Source of the DNA: Rhodothermales bacterium
GTDB taxonomy: Bacteria > Bacteroidota > Rhodothermia > Rhodothermales > JANQRZ01
DNA length: 64,000 nucleotides
Assembly: GCA_028284265.1 (NCBI GenBank)
Contig: JANQRZ010000018.1
Coordinates: 124,001 to 188,000 of the forward strand
Direction of reading: 5' to 3'
The translations under genes and the position numbers were made by a program. The notes below the pieces were generated by a model. That model was not told the origin of the DNA, did no database searches, and saw only the letters and a list, made by a program, of their open reading frames with translations. Position 1 is the first letter of the stretch; each line of letters opens with the position of its first letter. Positions 8,082-16,866 of this stretch are shown here, piece by piece.

Positions 8082-10247
8082 ATGCTCCGCCTCTTCGCAC
8101 TCTGTCTCTTCTTCGCCGCTGCTGCCGCCGCGCAGCCCCTCGACTTCGAGCGGCAGATCACACCGTTCCAAGTGCTCGACGCTGAGGGCGATCCGTTTGA
8201 CCTCGCCTTTGCAGGCGCGTTCAACAACCCACGAACACAGTTGGCTGACCCCGATGGCGACGGTAACCTCGGCCTGTTCATCCTCGAAGAGCAAGGGCGG
8301 ATCAGCCACTACGAGCACACGGGCGACCTCGTCTTCGTGTGGCGCTCGGACCAGTACGCCGGGATCGACGCCGGGTCGTGGTTCCGGTTCGGCGACCTCG
8401 ACGGGGACGGCGACGAGGACTTGCTGACGCAGCGCCCCGCGGGGCAGGTTCGCTACTGGCAGAGCAGCGGCGGCAGCGACCCGAGTTTCACACCCGCCGC
8501 CGACCCGCTTCTCGCCGCCGGCGGCGACCCCGTCATGCCCGAGGACCCGAACGTGCCTGCTCTCGCCGATATCGATGGCGACACCGACCTTGACCTGTTC
8601 CTAGGCCGCGCCGACAGCGGCAAGATTCGCTGGTACCGCCACACTGGTGCCACCGGCGGCGTTCCGCAATACGAACTCGCCAGCGAGCAATTCCAAGACA
8701 TCGTCATCTTCGAGTCCAACCCGACGTGCGGCGAGGGGACCGAGCAGTCGCCGCTCTACATCACGCCGGGCACACCCTCGCCCGGCTCATCCCGCGGCTC
8801 GCTTCACGGCCAGAACGCCCTCACCTTCGCCGACCCCGACGGCGACGGCGATCCCGACCTGTTCTGGGGCGACTTCTTCACGCCGAGCCTCTACTTCTTC
8901 GAGAACACGGGCAACGCCTCAAACCCGGCGATGGAGTTCATCTCCGAGATGTACCCGCTCGACAACCCGCTCACAAGTGCAGGCTACAATGTCCCGACCT
9001 TCGGCGACCTCGACGGCGATGACGACCTCGACCTCGTGATCGGCATCGTCGGCGGGTTCTGTTCGACGACGGCTAACATCATCGAGAACCTCTACTACCT
9101 CGAAAACACGGGCACATCGACCGAGCCAGGCTATGAGGAGCAAACCAGTCGCCTCCTCGATGCCATCGACGTAGGCCGCACCAGCTACCCGGCGGTTCAA
9201 GACCTTGATGGGGATGGCGACCTCGACCTCCTCGTGGGCAGTGGCTTCAATCCGGGCGAGCCGCAACGGGCGAGCTTCTTCCGCTTCGAGAACACAGGCT
9301 CTGCGACAGACCCGCAGTTCCGCCTTGCCGAAGACGACTTTCTCAGCCTCAACGTGGACTTTGCCAACCACTACGCCCCGGCCTTCGGCGACCTCGATGG
9401 CGATGGGCAGCGCGACCTCCTCGTCGGCACCTTCGGCGGTCGGATGGCCTTCTTGCTCAACACGGGCGATGGGTTCCAACTGACCGTCGAGGCGCTGCAA
9501 GACCTCGATGTTGGCTCGACAGCCACGCCGACGCTCGGCGACCTCGACGGCGATGACGACCTCGACCTTCTTGTGGGCGAGTTCAGCGGGACGCTCAACT
9601 ACTTCCGCAACGACGGCTCGACGCAGGTGCCCAACTTCGTCGAAGCCGAACTTCCCGGCCTCGAGGGCCTCGACGTGGGTCGGTACAGCGCGCCGCACAT
9701 CGCAGACGTGGACGACGACGGCGACCTCGACCTATTTGTCGGGACTGAGAGCAGCGATATCCTCTTCTACCGAAACGTTGGCACACCAGAAGCTCCGAAC
9801 TTCGAGGCGCAAGCTTTCGACGTGGGTGCGCTCCGCTACAACACCTCGCCCACCGCTGCCGATATCGATGGCGACGGCGACCTCGACCTCCTCGCGGGCG
9901 ACCTCGCGGGCGGCTTGCTCTACCTCAGCAACCAGCGTATTACCTCATCAGGTGCCACGCCGCCTTCGGCACCGGGTCGGACGCGCATCTCGACCTTCCC
10001 CAACCCCTTCGGGGCCGACACCACCCTCCGCGTTGGCGCGAGCCGAGAGTCGATGACGCTCTCCCTGTTCGACACGGCAGGGCGTGAGGTGCGGCGGTGG
10101 TCGCTGCCTCCGCACACGACCGCGCAAACCATCGCGTGGGACGGCACGACGGCCTCTGGCGCACCCGCTCCGAGCGGCGTGTACGTCGCCCGACTCACCT
10201 CCGGCGACCGCCTGCTCGACACCCACAAGCTAACGCGACTGCAGTAG
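8082..10247 (+). CDS. Secreted FG-GAP/VCBS repeat beta-propeller protein with T9SS-like C-terminal domain
   Basis: A 721-residue exported protein with signal peptide MLRLFALCLFFAAAAAAQ. It contains ten calcium-loop motifs of the type GDLDGDGDEDL (also ADIDGDTDLDL, ADPDGDGDPDL, QDLDGDGDLDL, GDLDGDDDLDL) spread over residues about 60-620, the FG-GAP/VCBS propeller blades. The last 80 residues (STFPNPFGADTTLRV, then SLFDTAGREVRRW, GVYVARLTSG and a terminal HKLTRLQ) form a FlgD-Ig-like domain matching type A T9SS sorting domains. It is likely exported and surface-anchored or released through the SprA translocon encoded at 30-38 kb. Its ligand is unknown. Confidence 0.85.
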   Translation: MLRLFALCLFFAAAAAAQPLDFERQITPFQVLDAEGDPFDLAFAGAFNNPRTQLADPDGDGNLGLFILEEQGRISHYEHTGDLVFVWRSDQYAGIDAGSWFRFGDLDGDGDEDLLTQRPAGQVRYWQSSGGSDPSFTPAADPLLAAGGDPVMPEDPNVPALADIDGDTDLDLFLGRADSGKIRWYRHTGATGGVPQYELASEQFQDIVIFESNPTCGEGTEQSPLYITPGTPSPGSSRGSLHGQNALTFADPDGDGDPDLFWGDFFTPSLYFFENTGNASNPAMEFISEMYPLDNPLTSAGYNVPTFGDLDGDDDLDLVIGIVGGFCSTTANIIENLYYLENTGTSTEPGYEEQTSRLLDAIDVGRTSYPAVQDLDGDGDLDLLVGSGFNPGEPQRASFFRFENTGSATDPQFRLAEDDFLSLNVDFANHYAPAFGDLDGDGQRDLLVGTFGGRMAFLLNTGDGFQLTVEALQDLDVGSTATPTLGDLDGDDDLDLLVGEFSGTLNYFRNDGSTQVPNFVEAELPGLEGLDVGRYSAPHIADVDDDGDLDLFVGTESSDILFYRNVGTPEAPNFEAQAFDVGALRYNTSPTAADIDGDGDLDLLAGDLAGGLLYLSNQRITSSGATPPSAPGRTRISTFPNPFGADTTLRVGASRESMTLSLFDTAGREVRRWSLPPHTTAQTIAWDGTTASGAPAPSGVYVARLTSGDRLLDTHKLTRLQ

Positions 10248-10249
10248 CT

Positions 10250-10960
10250 CTACGCAGCGACACCTGCTTGGACGTGCTCAATGAGCGACCGGAAGACAAC
10301 CGCTCCGTCGGCGGAGCCGAGTAGCCCTTCGACACAGCGCTCCGGATGGGGCATCATCCCAAGCACGTTGCCCGCCTCGTTGACGATCCCGGCGATGTTG
10401 CGCGCCGAACCGTTCGGGTTGGCCGCGTCCGTGACCTCGCCCTCTTTGGTCGTGTAGCGGAAAACGATCTGCCCGTTGGCTTCGAGCCGGTCGAGCGTCT
10501 CGGCGTCGGCGTGGTAGTTGCCCTCACCGTGGGCGACGGGAATCATCAAGGTGTGCCCCTCCTCGGCAGCATTCGTAAACGGCGTCCCGGCGTTCTCGAC
10601 GCGGAGATAGACGTCCTTGCAGCCGAATCGGAGCGAGGCATTCCGCATGAGTGCGCCCGGCAGCAATCCGGCCTCGCACAGCACTTGGAATCCGTTGCAC
10701 ACGCCGAGCACGAGGCCGCCTTCTTTAGCAAACCGAATCACGTCTTTCATCACGGGCGAGAAGCGGGCGATGGCCCCGGAGCGGAGGTAGTCGCCGTAGG
10801 AAAACCCGCCGGGGACAATCACCACGTCGGCCTCGCCGACGGACTCCTCCTTGTGCCAGACGAATCGGGCGTCCTGCCCCATGACATGCTTCGCGGCGTG
10901 GTAGGCGTCGTGGTCGCAGTTGGAACCGGGAAAGACGAGAACGGCGAAGCGGACGGGCAT
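10250..10960 (-). CDS. purQ: Phosphoribosylformylglycinamidine synthase subunit PurQ (glutaminase)
   Basis: A 236-residue class I glutamine amidotransferase from the ATG at 10960 ([19 protein letters not shown]); a longer frame upstream adds 24 unlikely residues. The catalytic nucleophile is Cys88 in [10 protein letters not shown], and the His/Glu pair lies in MMPHPER near 207. [11 protein letters not shown] near residue 50 is diagnostic of PurQ. It supplies ammonia to PurL in step four of purine synthesis. purL and purS are not in the window. The gene is divergent from the DUF58 gene that opens the bat operon and ends 3 bp from the convergent propeller gene. Confidence 0.95.
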   Translation of the reverse strand: MPVRFAVLVFPGSNCDHDAYHAAKHVMGQDARFVWHKEESVGEADVVIVPGGFSYGDYLRSGAIARFSPVMKDVIRFAKEGGLVLGVCNGFQVLCEAGLLPGALMRNASLRFGCKDVYLRVENAGTPFTNAAEEGHTLMIPVAHGEGNYHADAETLDRLEANGQIVFRYTTKEGEVTDAANPNGSARNIAGIVNEAGNVLGMMPHPERCVEGLLGSADGAVVFRSLIEHVQAGVAA

Positions 10961-10966
10961 AACGAG

Positions 10967-10995
10967 TTGGGGCGAGGACGCAGAGGGTATCTTTG
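10967..10995 (+). promoter_or_regulatory. Bacteroidota-type promoter for the bat operon
   Basis: TTG at 10967-10969 and TATCTTTG at 10988-10995, spaced by 18 bp, match the Bacteroidota consensus TTG-N(17-23)-TAnnTTTG exactly at the -7 box. Transcription would start near 11002, leaving a 5' leader of about 57 nt before the GTG of the DUF58 gene. It is the best promoter match in the window. Confidence 0.55.
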
Positions 10996-11058
10996 CCAAA
11001 ATACGGAACGGCTGCCCCGCTTCGTTCGACATTCGTCGCCCACCACCTACGAACGCGC

Positions 11059-11934
11059 GTGATTCCCCGCGAACTGTTCAGCAAAATTCGCCACATCGAG
11101 ATCCGCACCAAGGGCCTCGTCAACGACGTATTCGGCGGCGAGTACCACTCGGCGTTCAAGGGACGCGGGATCGAGTTCTCCGAGGTCCGCCCCTACCAGA
11201 TCGGCGACGACGTGAGAACCATCGACTGGAACGTATCGGCGCGGACGGGCGAGACGTATGTGAAGCTCTATGAGGAAGAACGCGAGCAGACCCTCGTATT
11301 GGCGGTAGACGTGTCCGGCAGTGAGCGGTTCGGGACCGGCGGGGTCGAGAAGCGCGAGATGGCTGCCGAACTGTGCGCGGTCCTCGCCTTCAGCGCCGTT
11401 CGCAATAACGACAAGGTCGGACTGCTCCTGTTCTCGGACCAGGTCGAGCGGTTCGTCCCGCCGAAGAAGGGTCGTCGCCACGTCCTCCGCATCGTCCGCG
11501 ACGTGTTCGCCCACGAGCCGCAGGCGGCAGGCACCCGCATCACCGCCGCGCTTGACCACCTGCTGCACGTCCTCCGTCGCCGTGCCATCGTGGTCGTCAT
11601 CAGCGACTTCTTCGACCGCGACTACGAGCGGAAGCTGCGTGCCCTCTCGGCCCGGCACGATGTCGTCGCCGTTCACCTCCGCGACCCGCGCGAGGTTGAG
11701 TTGCCGAACGTCGGACTCTTAACGTTGCGCGACGCCGAGTCGGGACGGCCTGTGCTCGTAGACACAGGAAGCAGAGCAGCGCGCGAAGCGTTCGCCCAAC
11801 AGGCCGAGGCCCGACAGGCCGAGATCGAGGCAGCGCTACGCAGTGCCCGCGTGGACATGGTGCGTGTGCAAACGGACGAGGACTACGTCGAGCCACTCGT
11901 CGGGTTTTTCCGGCAGCGCAACCGGGCGGCGTGA
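11059..11934 (+). CDS. DUF58 domain protein, first gene of the bat operon
   Basis: A 291-residue protein from the GTG at 11059 (encoding the N terminus [20 protein letters not shown]). The upstream TTG at 10993 is rejected because it overlaps the -7 box. It shows the DUF58 signature: [20 protein letters not shown] and [20 protein letters not shown] near residues 30-65, followed by a vWA-like fold with [10 protein letters not shown] near 90. In Bacteroidota such proteins usually follow a MoxR AAA+ ATPase and precede batA; here no MoxR gene is present, since purQ lies upstream on the other strand. It is probably cytoplasmic or membrane-associated. The stop overlaps the next ATG (TGATG). Confidence 0.88.
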   Translation: MIPRELFSKIRHIEIRTKGLVNDVFGGEYHSAFKGRGIEFSEVRPYQIGDDVRTIDWNVSARTGETYVKLYEEEREQTLVLAVDVSGSERFGTGGVEKREMAAELCAVLAFSAVRNNDKVGLLLFSDQVERFVPPKKGRRHVLRIVRDVFAHEPQAAGTRITAALDHLLHVLRRRAIVVVISDFFDRDYERKLRALSARHDVVAVHLRDPREVELPNVGLLTLRDAESGRPVLVDTGSRAAREAFAQQAEARQAEIEAALRSARVDMVRVQTDEDYVEPLVGFFRQRNRAA

Positions 11935-12869
11935 TGCGATACGTGATCTCGCTTGCCTGTCTGCTGGCTGCGCCTGCTTCAGCCCAGACCATCCGCCTCC
12001 ACGTCCTCACCGACAGCGTGACGGTCGGCGAGCGCTTCGAGGTGGCGGTTGCCGTGGAGCATGCACCGGGCGTACAAGTTGTTTTCCCCGAATCGCCAGT
12101 TGATCCGGTAGGTGCCCCACTCAAAGCCGGGGAGATCGAACTGCTCGACATCCGCCGTCTGCCGCCCGTTGAGCGCGGCGCGGCCCGCGTGGACAGCGCG
12201 GTGTTCGAGGCGGCGACGTTCGCTCTCGACTCGGCGCGCGTCGGGCCGGTGATGGTGCGCATCGTGCGCGGAGCCGATACGACTTTCGCGGCCTCGCCCT
12301 CGGCCCTCGTCGGGGTCCGCTCGCTCGTCCCCGCCGATGCGGAAGAACCGAAGGGCCTCGCACCACTCGCACCGTTTCCGCATGCGTGGGGGCCGTGGCT
12401 GATCGCGGCACTCCTCGTCCTCGCCCTGATCGGTGCCCTGTGGTGGTGGCTCCGCCAGCGTCGCAACCACCCTGCTCCGACCTCGACGCTACCACCAAAC
12501 GAAGAAGTGACGGTTCGCCTTGATGCGCTTGGCAACGCAGCGCCAAAGACGCCGGAGGCTGTGAAGCCATTCTACGTTGAGCTCTCCGACGCGCTGCGAA
12601 CCTACCTCGCCCGAACGCTCGGCGTCCCGGCGATGGAGCAGACGAGCCGCGAGTTGATGAGCACCCTGGCTGAGTATCAGGACGAGGTGCCCGAATCCGC
12701 CCACAAGCGCCTCGCCTCAGTGCTCCGCCTCGCCGACCTCGCCAAGTTCGCCGAGGTACAGCCGGACCCCAGCACGCACGAAACCGCACTCGCCCGAGCG
12801 CGTGAAGCCGTTGCTGCCATCGAAGGTGCGATGGCTCCCGAACCAGAACCCGCCGATGCCTCCGTTTAG
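11934..12869 (+). CDS. Exported single-pass membrane protein of the bat operon (BatD/DUF4381-like)
   Basis: A 311-residue protein. The N-terminal signal [18 protein letters not shown] is followed by a beta-sandwich domain (about 20-140; DSVTVGERFEVAVAVEHAPG), a single transmembrane helix near 148-170 (WLIAALLVLALIGALWWW), and a cytoplasmic helical domain (about 190-290) with the stretch VKPFYVELSDALRTYLARTLG typical of DUF4381/BatD C-terminal regions. Such proteins sit between DUF58 and vWA genes in Bacteroidota and are thought to be part of an inner-membrane complex. The start at 11934 shares a base with the DUF58 stop. The 3' end overlaps the sirtuin start by 14 bp. Confidence 0.78.
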   Translation: MRYVISLACLLAAPASAQTIRLHVLTDSVTVGERFEVAVAVEHAPGVQVVFPESPVDPVGAPLKAGEIELLDIRRLPPVERGAARVDSAVFEAATFALDSARVGPVMVRIVRGADTTFAASPSALVGVRSLVPADAEEPKGLAPLAPFPHAWGPWLIAALLVLALIGALWWWLRQRRNHPAPTSTLPPNEEVTVRLDALGNAAPKTPEAVKPFYVELSDALRTYLARTLGVPAMEQTSRELMSTLAEYQDEVPESAHKRLASVLRLADLAKFAEVQPDPSTHETALARAREAVAAIEGAMAPEPEPADASV

Positions 12870-13608
12870 CGAAACCCTCGTCGAACGCCTCGCTTGTGCC
12901 GAGCGAGTGGCGGTCCTCACCGGGGCCGGTATTTCTGCCGAGAGCGGCGTCCCGACCTTCCGTGATCCCGATGGCCTGTGGCAGCAGTTTCGTCCCGAGG
13001 AGCTAGCCAACATCGACGCTTTTCTGCGCAACCCGGTGCTCGTGCAGGGCTGGTACGCCCACCGCCGCGCCGTCGTCGAAGACGTGCAGCCCAACCCCGG
13101 CCACGATGCTCTCGCGGAGTTGGAACGCCTCGTGCCGCACTTCCTCCTCGCCACGCAAAACGTGGACGACCTCCACCGTCGCGCCGGAAGCGAACGCATC
13201 ATCGAGTTGCACGGCAACCTGACGCGGAGCTACTGCGCCGACTGCGACCGGCCTGCCTCGCGAGACGACCTCGCCGCCATCGACAACGGAGCCGAAGCGC
13301 GGTGCCGGTCATGCGCTGGCCTGCTCCGACCCGACGTGGTGTGGTTCGGCGAGATGCTGCCCGACGGCGCGATGGAGCGCGCTGCCGAGGCCGCTGCGCA
13401 GGCCGACGTATTCCTATCCGTCGGGACGAGGGCGGTGGTATACCCCGCCGCCGGACTACCGCTGATTGCGCGAGAAGCCGGGGCGTATGTCGTCGAGGTC
13501 AACGTCGAGCGGAGCGCGATTGCGAGCGAGATGAGCGAGGTCGTGCTCGGCCCATCGGGCGAGGTGCTGCCTGCGCTCCTCGATGCCGTTCGAGCGTTTA
13601 CTGAGTGA
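12856..13608 (+). CDS. cobB: NAD-dependent protein deacylase (sirtuin, CobB type)
   Basis: A 250-residue class III sirtuin from the ATG at 12856; upstream codons overlap the previous gene. The Rossmann NAD site GAGISAESGVPTFR lies at about 23-36, with TQNVDDLH at about 100-107, catalytic His119 in ELHGN, and a zinc ribbon of Cys127, Cys130, Cys150 and Cys153. Tyr67 and Arg70 (WYAHR) match the YxxR signature that lets SIRT5-like enzymes remove succinyl and malonyl groups. The product would deacylate lysines, consuming NAD. It sits inside the bat operon, overlapping the gene before it by 14 bp and abutting batA with no gap, so coexpression is nearly certain; the functional link is unknown. Confidence 0.93.
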   Translation: MPPFSETLVERLACAERVAVLTGAGISAESGVPTFRDPDGLWQQFRPEELANIDAFLRNPVLVQGWYAHRRAVVEDVQPNPGHDALAELERLVPHFLLATQNVDDLHRRAGSERIIELHGNLTRSYCADCDRPASRDDLAAIDNGAEARCRSCAGLLRPDVVWFGEMLPDGAMERAAEAAAQADVFLSVGTRAVVYPAAGLPLIAREAGAYVVEVNVERSAIASEMSEVVLGPSGEVLPALLDAVRAFTE

Positions 13609-14595
13609 ATGGTCTTCGCGCATCCATATTTCCTCCTGCTCCTTCTCGCTGTGCCCGCACTGGCATGGTGGGAGTGGCAACGCGCACGCCGCCGCCCGGC
13701 TAGCCTGTTCTTCTCTGACACCTCCGCCGCCGAGACCGTTGCGCCGACGTTGTGGGTCCGGCTGCGCCACCTCCCCGCTGTCCTCCGTCTCCTCGCTCTT
13801 ACCCTCGGCATCCTCGCATTCGCTCGACCCCAAGTCCGCGACATTGTCGTCGAGCGCACCGCCGAAGGCATCGACATCGTCATGGTGCTCGATCTCTCGA
13901 CCTCAATGAAGGCCGAGGACTTCCGGCCCAACCGCTTCGAGGCGGCGAAGGACGTGGCTGCGCGATTCGTGGACGGTCGTGTGTCCGACCGGATCGGGCT
14001 GATCGTCTTCGCGGCGCAGGCCTACACACAGGCCCCGCTGACGCTCGACTACGACTTTCTCAAAGAGATGCTGCGGAGCGTACAGATGGGTTTGATTGAA
14101 GACGGTACCGCGATTGGTACCGCGCTCGCTACCGCGACGGCTAGGCTGCGCGACAGTGAGGCTGAGAGCAAGGTCATCATCTTGCTCACTGACGGGCAGA
14201 ACAACCGGGGCGAGGTCGATCCCGCGACCGCCGCCGACGTGGCCGAGGCGCTCGGCGTCAAGATCTACGCCATCGGCGTCGGCTCCGAAGGGCGCGATGC
14301 CTTCGGGCGGCGCATCCCCGACCGCATGCGGCAGATTCTCCCGCAGTCGGCACAGATCGACGAGGAGATGCTCACGACGGTCGCAGAGAAGACCGGCGGG
14401 CGCTACTTCCGCGCCACTGACCGCGAAGCCCTCGCCGCGATCTACGACGAAATCTCTGACCTCGAAACGACCGAGGTGCAGGAGACGAGCTATCTCGACG
14501 TGGACGAGCGCTTCGCCCTCTTCCTCTGGCCCGCCTTCGGCCTGCTCCTCCTTGAAGTGCTGCTCTCGACCACCCGCCTGCGGAGGGTTCCATGA
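13609..14595 (+). CDS. batA: BatA: vWA-domain inner-membrane protein
   Basis: A 328-residue protein with two N-terminal transmembrane helices (about 5-22 and 55-75), a vWA domain (about 85-290), and a final transmembrane helix (about 302-322). The MIDAS metal site is intact: DLSTS near residue 95, the Thr in GTAIGTAL near 167, and LTDGQNN near 196. The layout and length match BatA of the Bacteroidota aerotolerance operon. The vWA domain should face the periplasm and bind a partner through a divalent metal. Its ATG immediately follows the sirtuin stop and its stop overlaps batB by 4 bases. Confidence 0.92.
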   Translation: MVFAHPYFLLLLLAVPALAWWEWQRARRRPASLFFSDTSAAETVAPTLWVRLRHLPAVLRLLALTLGILAFARPQVRDIVVERTAEGIDIVMVLDLSTSMKAEDFRPNRFEAAKDVAARFVDGRVSDRIGLIVFAAQAYTQAPLTLDYDFLKEMLRSVQMGLIEDGTAIGTALATATARLRDSEAESKVIILLTDGQNNRGEVDPATAADVAEALGVKIYAIGVGSEGRDAFGRRIPDRMRQILPQSAQIDEEMLTTVAEKTGGRYFRATDREALAAIYDEISDLETTEVQETSYLDVDERFALFLWPAFGLLLLEVLLSTTRLRRVP

Positions 14596-15605
14596 CGTGG
14601 GCGCATCCGACATGGCTGCTCGCACTCGTCGCCGTGCCCGTCGCGGTGGCGCTGTTCGCGTGGGCGGCAGCGCGGCGGCGCGAGGCGCTTCGTCGGTTTG
14701 CCGGGGCGAATACGTTTGCCGATGCGACGGCCCGACAACGGCGGTGGCAAGCCGCACTCGTGGTGGTTGCTCTCCTCGCCCTCGCGGTGGCACTCGCCGG
14801 GCCGCGCTACGGGACGCAGCTTCGCGAGGTCCAGCAGGATGGCCTCGATATCGTCATCGCGCTCGACATTTCGGAGTCGATGCATGCCGAGGACGTGGCT
14901 CCGAGCCGACTCGACAAAGCGAAATACGAGATCGACCAGTTGCTCGACGATCTCACCGGAAGCAGAGTCGGCCTCGTCGTGTTCGCAGGCGAAGCGTTTT
15001 TGCAATGCCCCCTGACGAGCGACTTCGGGGCCGTCCGCCTCTTCCTCGAAGCTGCCGAGCCGTCGCTCATCCCAACCCAGGGAACCGACTTCAACCAGGC
15101 GCTCCGCGTCGCGTCTCAAGCCTTCGACGTGGCCGATGGCAACCTCGATGGCGGCGAGGCCCGCGCCCGTGCGCTGCTCGTGATCTCCGACGGCGAGAAC
15201 CACGAAGGCGGCTTCCGCCCGACGCTCTCTCAACTCAGCGACGAAGGGGTTGCCGTCTTCGCTGCAGGCGTCGGGAGTGCCGAGGGCGCGCCGATCCCGG
15301 TGCTGCGGCAGAACCGGCGCGTCGGCTACAAGACCGACCGCACCGGCCAAACGGTCCAGAGCCAACTCGACGAGGACGCGCTCCGCGACCTCGTGGCAGG
15401 CGGCGCGTACTACCGCATCGACCGGGGCACGAGCGACCTCTCGGAAATAACCTCGGGCCTCGCCCGTTTAGACCGAGGCCCCGTCGCCAGTGAGCAGTTC
15501 GAGACGTTCGCCGAGCAGTACCAGTGGCCGCTCGCCTTTGCACTGCTGCTGCTCATCGTCGAGCGCTTCGTGACTATCCGCCGCCGTGAATCGGAACTGG
15601 CATGA
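14592..15605 (+). CDS. batB: BatB: vWA-domain inner-membrane protein
   Basis: A 337-residue paralogue of BatA with the same plan: N-terminal helices near 8-25 and 55-75, vWA domain about 85-300, and a C-terminal helix near 312-328 (WPLAFALLLLIVERF). MIDAS residues are DISES near 96, the Thr of QGTDFNQAL near 170, and VISDGENHEGG near 197. It starts in a 4-bp ATGA overlap with batA and ends in one with the next gene, implying coupled translation and fixed stoichiometry. BatA and BatB are known to form complexes in related organisms. Confidence 0.92.
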   Translation: MTWAHPTWLLALVAVPVAVALFAWAAARRREALRRFAGANTFADATARQRRWQAALVVVALLALAVALAGPRYGTQLREVQQDGLDIVIALDISESMHAEDVAPSRLDKAKYEIDQLLDDLTGSRVGLVVFAGEAFLQCPLTSDFGAVRLFLEAAEPSLIPTQGTDFNQALRVASQAFDVADGNLDGGEARARALLVISDGENHEGGFRPTLSQLSDEGVAVFAAGVGSAEGAPIPVLRQNRRVGYKTDRTGQTVQSQLDEDALRDLVAGGAYYRIDRGTSDLSEITSGLARLDRGPVASEQFETFAEQYQWPLAFALLLLIVERFVTIRRRESELA

Positions 15606-16246
15606 TCCTTCGCCTCCTCTTCATCGCGCTGTTCCTTTTCATCGTGCCCGCCGGGGCGGATGAAGGTCGCCGGGCGAACGCGCTGTACGGCGAGGACGAG
15701 TTCGAGTCGGCTGCCGCGCTCTACCGCGAGGGCCTCGACCGGAGCGAAGACGGGGCGACGCGCTCGGCGCTGCTCAACAACCTCGGCTGCGCGCTGTATG
15801 AGCAGGAGGAGTTCGGCGAAGCCCAGACGGCGTTCGAGGCGGCACTTGAGGCGGCGCTGACGCCTGAAGTCCAAGCGCGGGCAGCGTATAACGCGGGCAA
15901 CGCCATCGCCCAGCAGCAAAACCTTGAGGCCGCACTCGGGTTCTACCGGCGCGCCCTCCTCGCCAAGCCGGACCACTTCGACGCAAAGTTCAACTACGAA
16001 TACTTCAAGCGCCAGCTTCAAGACTCCTCGCAGCAGCCCGACTCTGAGACCATCCAGCCCTCGCCCTTCGCCCAGCAACTCAAAGCCCAAGCCGACTCGC
16101 TCGTCGCCGCGCAGCAGTACCGTGCCGCGCTCGAAACCATGCAACGCGGCTTCCTCACCGATTCGACCGTGCAGGCCTACGGCGAATTCCTAGGCCGCCT
16201 GAGTGCGGTCGTCGAGATCGACGAAGGACCGACAGAGCAACCATGA
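15602..16246 (+). CDS. Periplasmic TPR protein of the bat operon (BatC-like)
   Basis: A 214-residue exported protein with signal peptide MILRLLFIALFLFIVPAGA. Helical repeats of TPR type follow: ANALYGEDEFESAAALYREG, LLNNLGCALYEQEEFGEAQ and AYNAGNAIAQQQNLEAALGF at about 24-125, then a more polar C-terminal part. It lacks the conserved BatC C-terminal motif seen in the next gene, so it is an additional TPR component. ATGA overlaps join it to batB and to the following gene. Confidence 0.82.
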   Translation: MILRLLFIALFLFIVPAGADEGRRANALYGEDEFESAAALYREGLDRSEDGATRSALLNNLGCALYEQEEFGEAQTAFEAALEAALTPEVQARAAYNAGNAIAQQQNLEAALGFYRRALLAKPDHFDAKFNYEYFKRQLQDSSQQPDSETIQPSPFAQQLKAQADSLVAAQQYRAALETMQRGFLTDSTVQAYGEFLGRLSAVVEIDEGPTEQP

Positions 16247-16866
16247 TCCTTCTGCTCGCTACCCTCCTTTTTTTGATCGCCGCGCCTTCGGTCGTGGCAC
16301 AGTCGGCGACGGACTACTACCACGCCGCTGCCCAACTATACATCGGCGAGCAAAACCAGCAGGCGGAGGCCGCCGCCGAGGCAGGACTCGCGCTCGAACC
16401 GAACGATGCGAAGCTCCAAGCACTCCTAAAAAAGATCCGCGAGCAGCAAGAGCAGCAGCAGAGCGGGGGCGGTGAACAGCAGGAGCAAGAAGATGCCGAC
16501 GAGCAGCAAGACGGTGAGGGCGAGCAACAGCCGGACTCGAATGCCGAGAATGGCGACGAGCCGCAGGACGAAGCCGAGTCGGAAGGCGAGCAGCAACAGG
16601 CGGAGCAGCCCGGCAACGAGCAGCGGCCTGAAGACGAGCCGGTGCCCGACGAGCGCGAGGCCAACGCGGGCACCGAGGGCGATGCCCAGCCGGAGGAACC
16701 GCAGAACAGCGAGAGCACCGGCACCCCGTTCGAGGTGAAGCCCGGCGAGATGAGTCGCGACGAGGCCGAGCGTATCCTCCGCGCCATCCAGACCGACGAG
16801 TTGGAGTTACTCCGCGACGTGCAGCGCCGCCGCGCCCGCCCTCGCTACGTCGAAAAAGACTGGTGA
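16243..16866 (+). CDS. batC: BatC-like TPR protein with Gln/Glu-rich linker
   Basis: A 207-residue exported protein (signal MILLLATLLFLIAAPSVVAQ) with one or two TPR-like helices (about 22-70). A strikingly low-complexity Glu/Gln/Asp linker follows (about 65-160; GEQQEQEDADEQQDGEGEQ and similar). It ends in the conserved C-terminal element MSRDEAERILRAIQTDELEL with terminal YVEKDW, which is characteristic of BatC-type proteins. The acidic linker is probably disordered and could span periplasmic distance or bind cations. It is coupled by ATGA upstream and GTGA downstream. Confidence 0.82.
   Translation: MILLLATLLFLIAAPSVVAQSATDYYHAAAQLYIGEQNQQAEAAAEAGLALEPNDAKLQALLKKIREQQEQQQSGGGEQQEQEDADEQQDGEGEQQPDSNAENGDEPQDEAESEGEQQQAEQPGNEQRPEDEPVPDEREANAGTEGDAQPEEPQNSESTGTPFEVKPGEMSRDEAERILRAIQTDELELLRDVQRRRARPRYVEKDW

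Noticed and set aside
8082-10247. Repeated GACCTCGACGGCGA units as a DNA repeat or CRISPR-like array
   Set aside because: They encode the calcium-binding FG-GAP blades and are protein repeats, irregularly spaced with no spacers.
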